Assembly (NCBI GenBank): GCA_018333775.1
Contig: JAGXSO010000119.1
Coordinates: 1 to 8,317, forward strand
DNA length: 8,317 nucleotides
Source: Truepera sp.
Lineage (GTDB): Bacteria > Deinococcota > Deinococci > Deinococcales > Trueperaceae
Direction: 5' to 3'
The notes beneath the pieces were generated by a model, which worked only from the letters and a program-made list of their open reading frames with translations, was not told the DNA's origin and ran no database searches. Below, piece after piece: positions 7,337 through 8,317 of this stretch; the first letter of the stretch is position 1, and each line of letters starts with the position of its first letter. Made by a program: the position numbers and the translations under genes.

Positions 7337-7362
7337 CCCTTAGCTAACAGCAGAGGGTTTTT
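7335..7362 (+). terminator. Terminator-like hairpin with T-run (plus-strand sense)
   Basis: AACCCT (7335-7340) and AGGGTT (7354-7359) form a 6-bp stem with a 13-nt loop, and the right arm runs into five T (7358-7362). The shape is that of a weak intrinsic terminator for rightward transcription, but no rightward gene lies just upstream. It overlaps the -35 of the leftward MFS promoter, so a regulatory role or chance is equally possible. Confidence 0.25.
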
Positions 7363-7382
7363 CGCTGCGCTTAGCTAAGCGC
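7339..7382. repeat. Paired TTAGCTAA palindromes, the second inside a 16-bp perfect palindrome
   Basis: CTTAGCTAA occurs at 7339-7347 and again at 7370-7378, 31 bp apart, about three helical turns. The right copy is embedded in the perfect 16-bp palindrome GCGCTTAGCTAAGCGC (7367-7382), which begins where the small gene's stop codon ends. The pair lies just upstream of the MFS -35 box, a typical place for two dimers of one regulator. A third TTAGCTAA at 841-848 inside the histidine kinase gene warns that the word may simply be common in this genome. Confidence 0.45.
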
Positions 7383-7525
7383 TAGTCGTCCGCTAGGCTA
7401 ACTATCGCTTGGTACTGTTGGTGAAAGTGAGGGCGGGTAGAGCGTGATGAAGCCCGGTCATCGGCAATGGCAAAACTCTGGGGCAGAACTTGCGCTTCCG
7501 CTGCGGTAACCGCGTTGGTAAGCAT
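7382..7525 (-). CDS. Probable small protein of 47 residues, unknown function
   Basis: I do not recognise this protein. It starts at ATG 7525 (MLTNAVTAAEAQ) and ends at TAG 7382-7384. It is hydrophilic, with no membrane helix, no cysteine and no known motif; a middle part is rich in Arg and Ser (DDRASSRSTRP), followed by HFHQQYQ. The case for a gene comes from its signals. GGGAG (7537-7533) lies 7 nt before the ATG, and TATACT (7549-7544) plus TTGTCA (7573-7568) with an 18-nt spacer form the best promoter in the window. The frame is open upstream to a TTG at 7573, but that codon overlaps the -35 box and so cannot be in the transcript. A perfect palindrome follows the stop. It could instead be a short regulatory RNA that happens to hold an open frame. 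It is divergent from msrB, with 114 nt between the starts. Confidence 0.45.
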   Translation of the reverse strand: MLTNAVTAAEAQVLPQSFAIADDRASSRSTRPHFHQQYQAIVSLADD

Positions 7526-7543
7526 ACTATCACTCCCATCAGC

Positions 7544-7573
7544 AGTATAGCCGCTGTACCCAAGACTTGACAA
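7544..7573 (-). promoter_or_regulatory. Strong sigma70-type promoter for the small gene
   Basis: TTGTCA (7573-7568) and TATACT (7549-7544) on the minus strand each match the consensus at five of six bases, with an 18-nt spacer. The transcript would start near 7537, at or just inside the GGGAG ribosome site, so the leader would be only about 12 nt. The exact start decides whether the Shine-Dalgarno is included. Confidence 0.6.
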
Positions 7574-7579
7574 GCCTTG
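7561..7579. promoter_or_regulatory. Operator-like tandem CAAG-N-CTTG over the -35 box
   Basis: The 19 bases read CAAG-A-CTTG-A-CAAG-C-CTTG: two 9-bp dyads in tandem at a 10-bp period, also a palindrome overall apart from the three single spacer bases. It covers the -35 box of the small gene's promoter and ends 60 bp before the msrB start. One helical turn between half-sites and overlap with a -35 are what a repressor operator would show. The binding protein is unknown. Confidence 0.5.
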
Positions 7580-7606
7580 CCCCCCAATCAGTAGTGCCAG
7601 CTAACC

Positions 7607-7633
7607 TTGGCGCGAAGGACGAACCGCTAAACT
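7607..7633 (+). promoter_or_regulatory. Candidate leaderless promoter for msrB
   Basis: TAAACT (7628-7633) is followed by exactly 6 nt and then the msrB ATG, which would put the transcript start on the A of ATG. A TTGGCG (7607-7612) lies 15 nt upstream, short for a -35 spacer. The only purine-rich run before the ATG (GAAGGA, about 7614-7619) is too far away to be a Shine-Dalgarno, which supports the leaderless reading. Confidence 0.5.
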
Positions 7634-7639
7634 AGCCTT

Positions 7640-8041
7640 ATGAACGACGACAAGGTTAATGAGAGCGAAAAGGCGTGGCAAGAGGCGCTAAGCGACGAGC
7701 AGTACCAAGTCATGCGCTGTGAAGCGACCGAGCGGCCTTGGTCGAGCCCGCTTAACGACGAAAAGCGCCCTGGCGTCTATCTTTGCGCTGCCTGCGGCCA
7801 ACCGCTCTTTCACGCCGCGACCAAGTACGAGAGCGGCAGCGGCTGGCCGAGCTTTTACGACGCTATCCCCGGCAGCGTTGCCGTAAAGACCGACTACCAG
7901 CTCCGCTATCCGCGTACCGAGTACCACTGCGCCCGCTGCGGCGCCCACCAGGGGCACATCTTCGACGACGGACCCGAGCCGACCGGCAAGCGCTACTGCA
8001 ACAACGGTATAGCGCTGACCTTTATTTCTGAAAAGACGTAG
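7640..8041 (+). CDS. msrB: Peptide-methionine (R)-S-oxide reductase
   Basis: MsrB reduces methionine-R-sulfoxide in oxidised proteins back to methionine, normally with thioredoxin as electron donor. At 133 residues it is a complete single-domain enzyme. The family start (SDEQYQVMRCEATERPWSSPL) is followed by two CxxC pairs for structural zinc (C49/C52 and C97/C100), the substrate-site GSGWPSFYDAI (66-76), HCARCGAHQGHIFDDGP, and RYCNNGIALTF with the catalytic Cys120. Position 67 is Ser (ESGSGWPSF), where many MsrBs have the resolving Cys. Cys27 may take that role, or thioredoxin may reduce the sulfenic acid directly. There is no signal peptide, so it acts in the cytoplasm. The N-terminal ten residues precede the family consensus, but ATG 7640 fits the TAAACT box and no ATG follows before the conserved part. 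msrA is not adjacent. It converges on the GH130 gene. Confidence 0.96.
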   Translation: MNDDKVNESEKAWQEALSDEQYQVMRCEATERPWSSPLNDEKRPGVYLCAACGQPLFHAATKYESGSGWPSFYDAIPGSVAVKTDYQLRYPRTEYHCARCGAHQGHIFDDGPEPTGKRYCNNGIALTFISEKT

Positions 8042-8101
8042 TTGGCTTTTGCATAGCTAGGGGTAGCGAAGTCGCCACAGCCCTGCTACCCCGCAGCCAA
8101 C
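8041..8101. repeat. Nested inverted repeat between the convergent msrB and GH130 genes
   Basis: GGGGTAGC (8060-8067) pairs perfectly with GCTACCCC (8085-8092) around a 17-nt loop. Outside it, GTTGGCT (8041-8047) pairs with AGCCAAC (8095-8101) and GC (8051-8052) with GC (8093-8094), leaving bulges on the left side only. It fills the 44-nt gap after msrB and includes the last codons and stop of the GH130 gene. Neither strand has a T-run after the stem, so a Rho-independent terminator is not supported in the strict sense. A bidirectional mRNA 3'-end stabiliser or pause site is likely. Confidence 0.5.
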
Positions 8102-8317
8102 ACCCAGGTCAGCAGCTCGGCCAGCGGCGCAGTCGCCAGGCCGATCACCCGATCCGCACCGCCATAGTAGAGGTAGACCTCCCCCGCGATGACCGGATTG
8201 GCACAGCCGAACACTACATTAGGCACATCGCCTCTAATCTCCCAGGTCTCCTCTGGCACCAATATCGGCTCCGTCGGGCGCTTCAGTACCCGGCTGGGAT
8301 CGTTAAGGTCAAGTAGC
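8086..8317 (-). CDS. GH130-family glycoside phosphorylase/hydrolase, C-terminal end (5' partial)
   Basis: The final 76 codons are read on the minus strand from base 8316 to TAG at 8088-8086; the start lies right of the window. The fragment reads [19 protein letters not shown], then [13 protein letters not shown], then [23 protein letters not shown]. This is the closing blade of the five-bladed propeller in GH130 enzymes: DL-DPS, VPNVVF and YYG-AD-VIG-ATA are family hallmarks. Characterised members phosphorolyse beta-1,4- or beta-1,2-mannosides (for example mannosyl-glucose or mannobiose) in the cytoplasm, and some hydrolyse them. The catalytic residues are outside the fragment, so subfamily and substrate cannot be assigned. 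The family call is firm, the exact activity open. Its stop lies in the nested inverted repeat shared with the msrB 3' side. Confidence 0.88.
   Translation of the reverse strand, partial: LLDLNDPSRVLKRPTEPILVPEETWEIRGDVPNVVFGCANPVIAGEVYLYYGGADRVIGLATAPLAELLTWVLAAG

Noticed and set aside
7567..7595. Perfect TTGACA on the plus strand at 7567-7572 as a -35 for msrB
   Set aside because: The hexamer 17 nt downstream is AGTAGT, a poor -10, and the start would be far from msrB. The bases are better explained by the CAAG-N-CTTG repeat and the opposite-strand TTGTCA.

Overview
This window looks like chromosomal DNA from a moderately GC-rich bacterium. Coding density is high, and starts are split between ATG and GTG. 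Several genes carry a -10 box (TANNNT) only 6-7 nt before the start codon, the layout of leaderless mRNAs. Leaderless genes are common in Deinococcota (Deinococcus, Thermus, Truepera), and the GlgA sequence fits that phylum, so a Deinococcota relative is my best guess. It is an inference, not proven by any marker gene here.

Layout, left to right. (1) Positions 2-517 (+) are the C-terminal end of the glutamate synthase large subunit (gltB), cut by the window edge. (2) Positions 595-2556 (+) encode a membrane sensor histidine kinase (two TM helices, HAMP-like linker, PAS-like and GAF-like domains, HisKA and HATPase) with no response regulator beside it. (3) A leftward cluster, glgA (6581-5193), a tail-anchored TPR protein (5191-4445) and a Ser/Thr protein kinase with a C-terminal PQQ-type beta-propeller (4415-2553), is packed tightly enough to be an operon. 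glgA and the TPR gene are 1 nt apart and the kinase follows after 29 nt. The kinase and the histidine kinase converge and share a CTAG at their stop codons. (4) Positions 6683-7264 (-) encode a six-helix, half-length MFS transporter. (5) Positions 7265-7639 form a regulatory-rich stretch with a probable 47-codon gene (7382-7525, -), its promoter, an operator-like tandem repeat and paired TTAGCTAA boxes. (6) Positions 7640-8041 (+) are msrB, methionine-R-sulfoxide reductase. (7) Positions 8086-8317 (-) are the C-terminal end of a GH130-family glycoside phosphorylase/hydrolase, cut by the right edge.

How the genes may work together. The most coherent unit is glgA-TPR-kinase: a glycogen chain-elongating enzyme co-expressed with a membrane-tethered scaffold and a soluble protein kinase, which suggests phosphorylation-based control linked to glycogen metabolism. 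The GH130 gene adds another carbohydrate enzyme nearby but is not in the same operon. MsrB is an ordinary oxidative-damage repair enzyme. No tRNA, rRNA, CRISPR array, insertion sequence or phage gene was seen.
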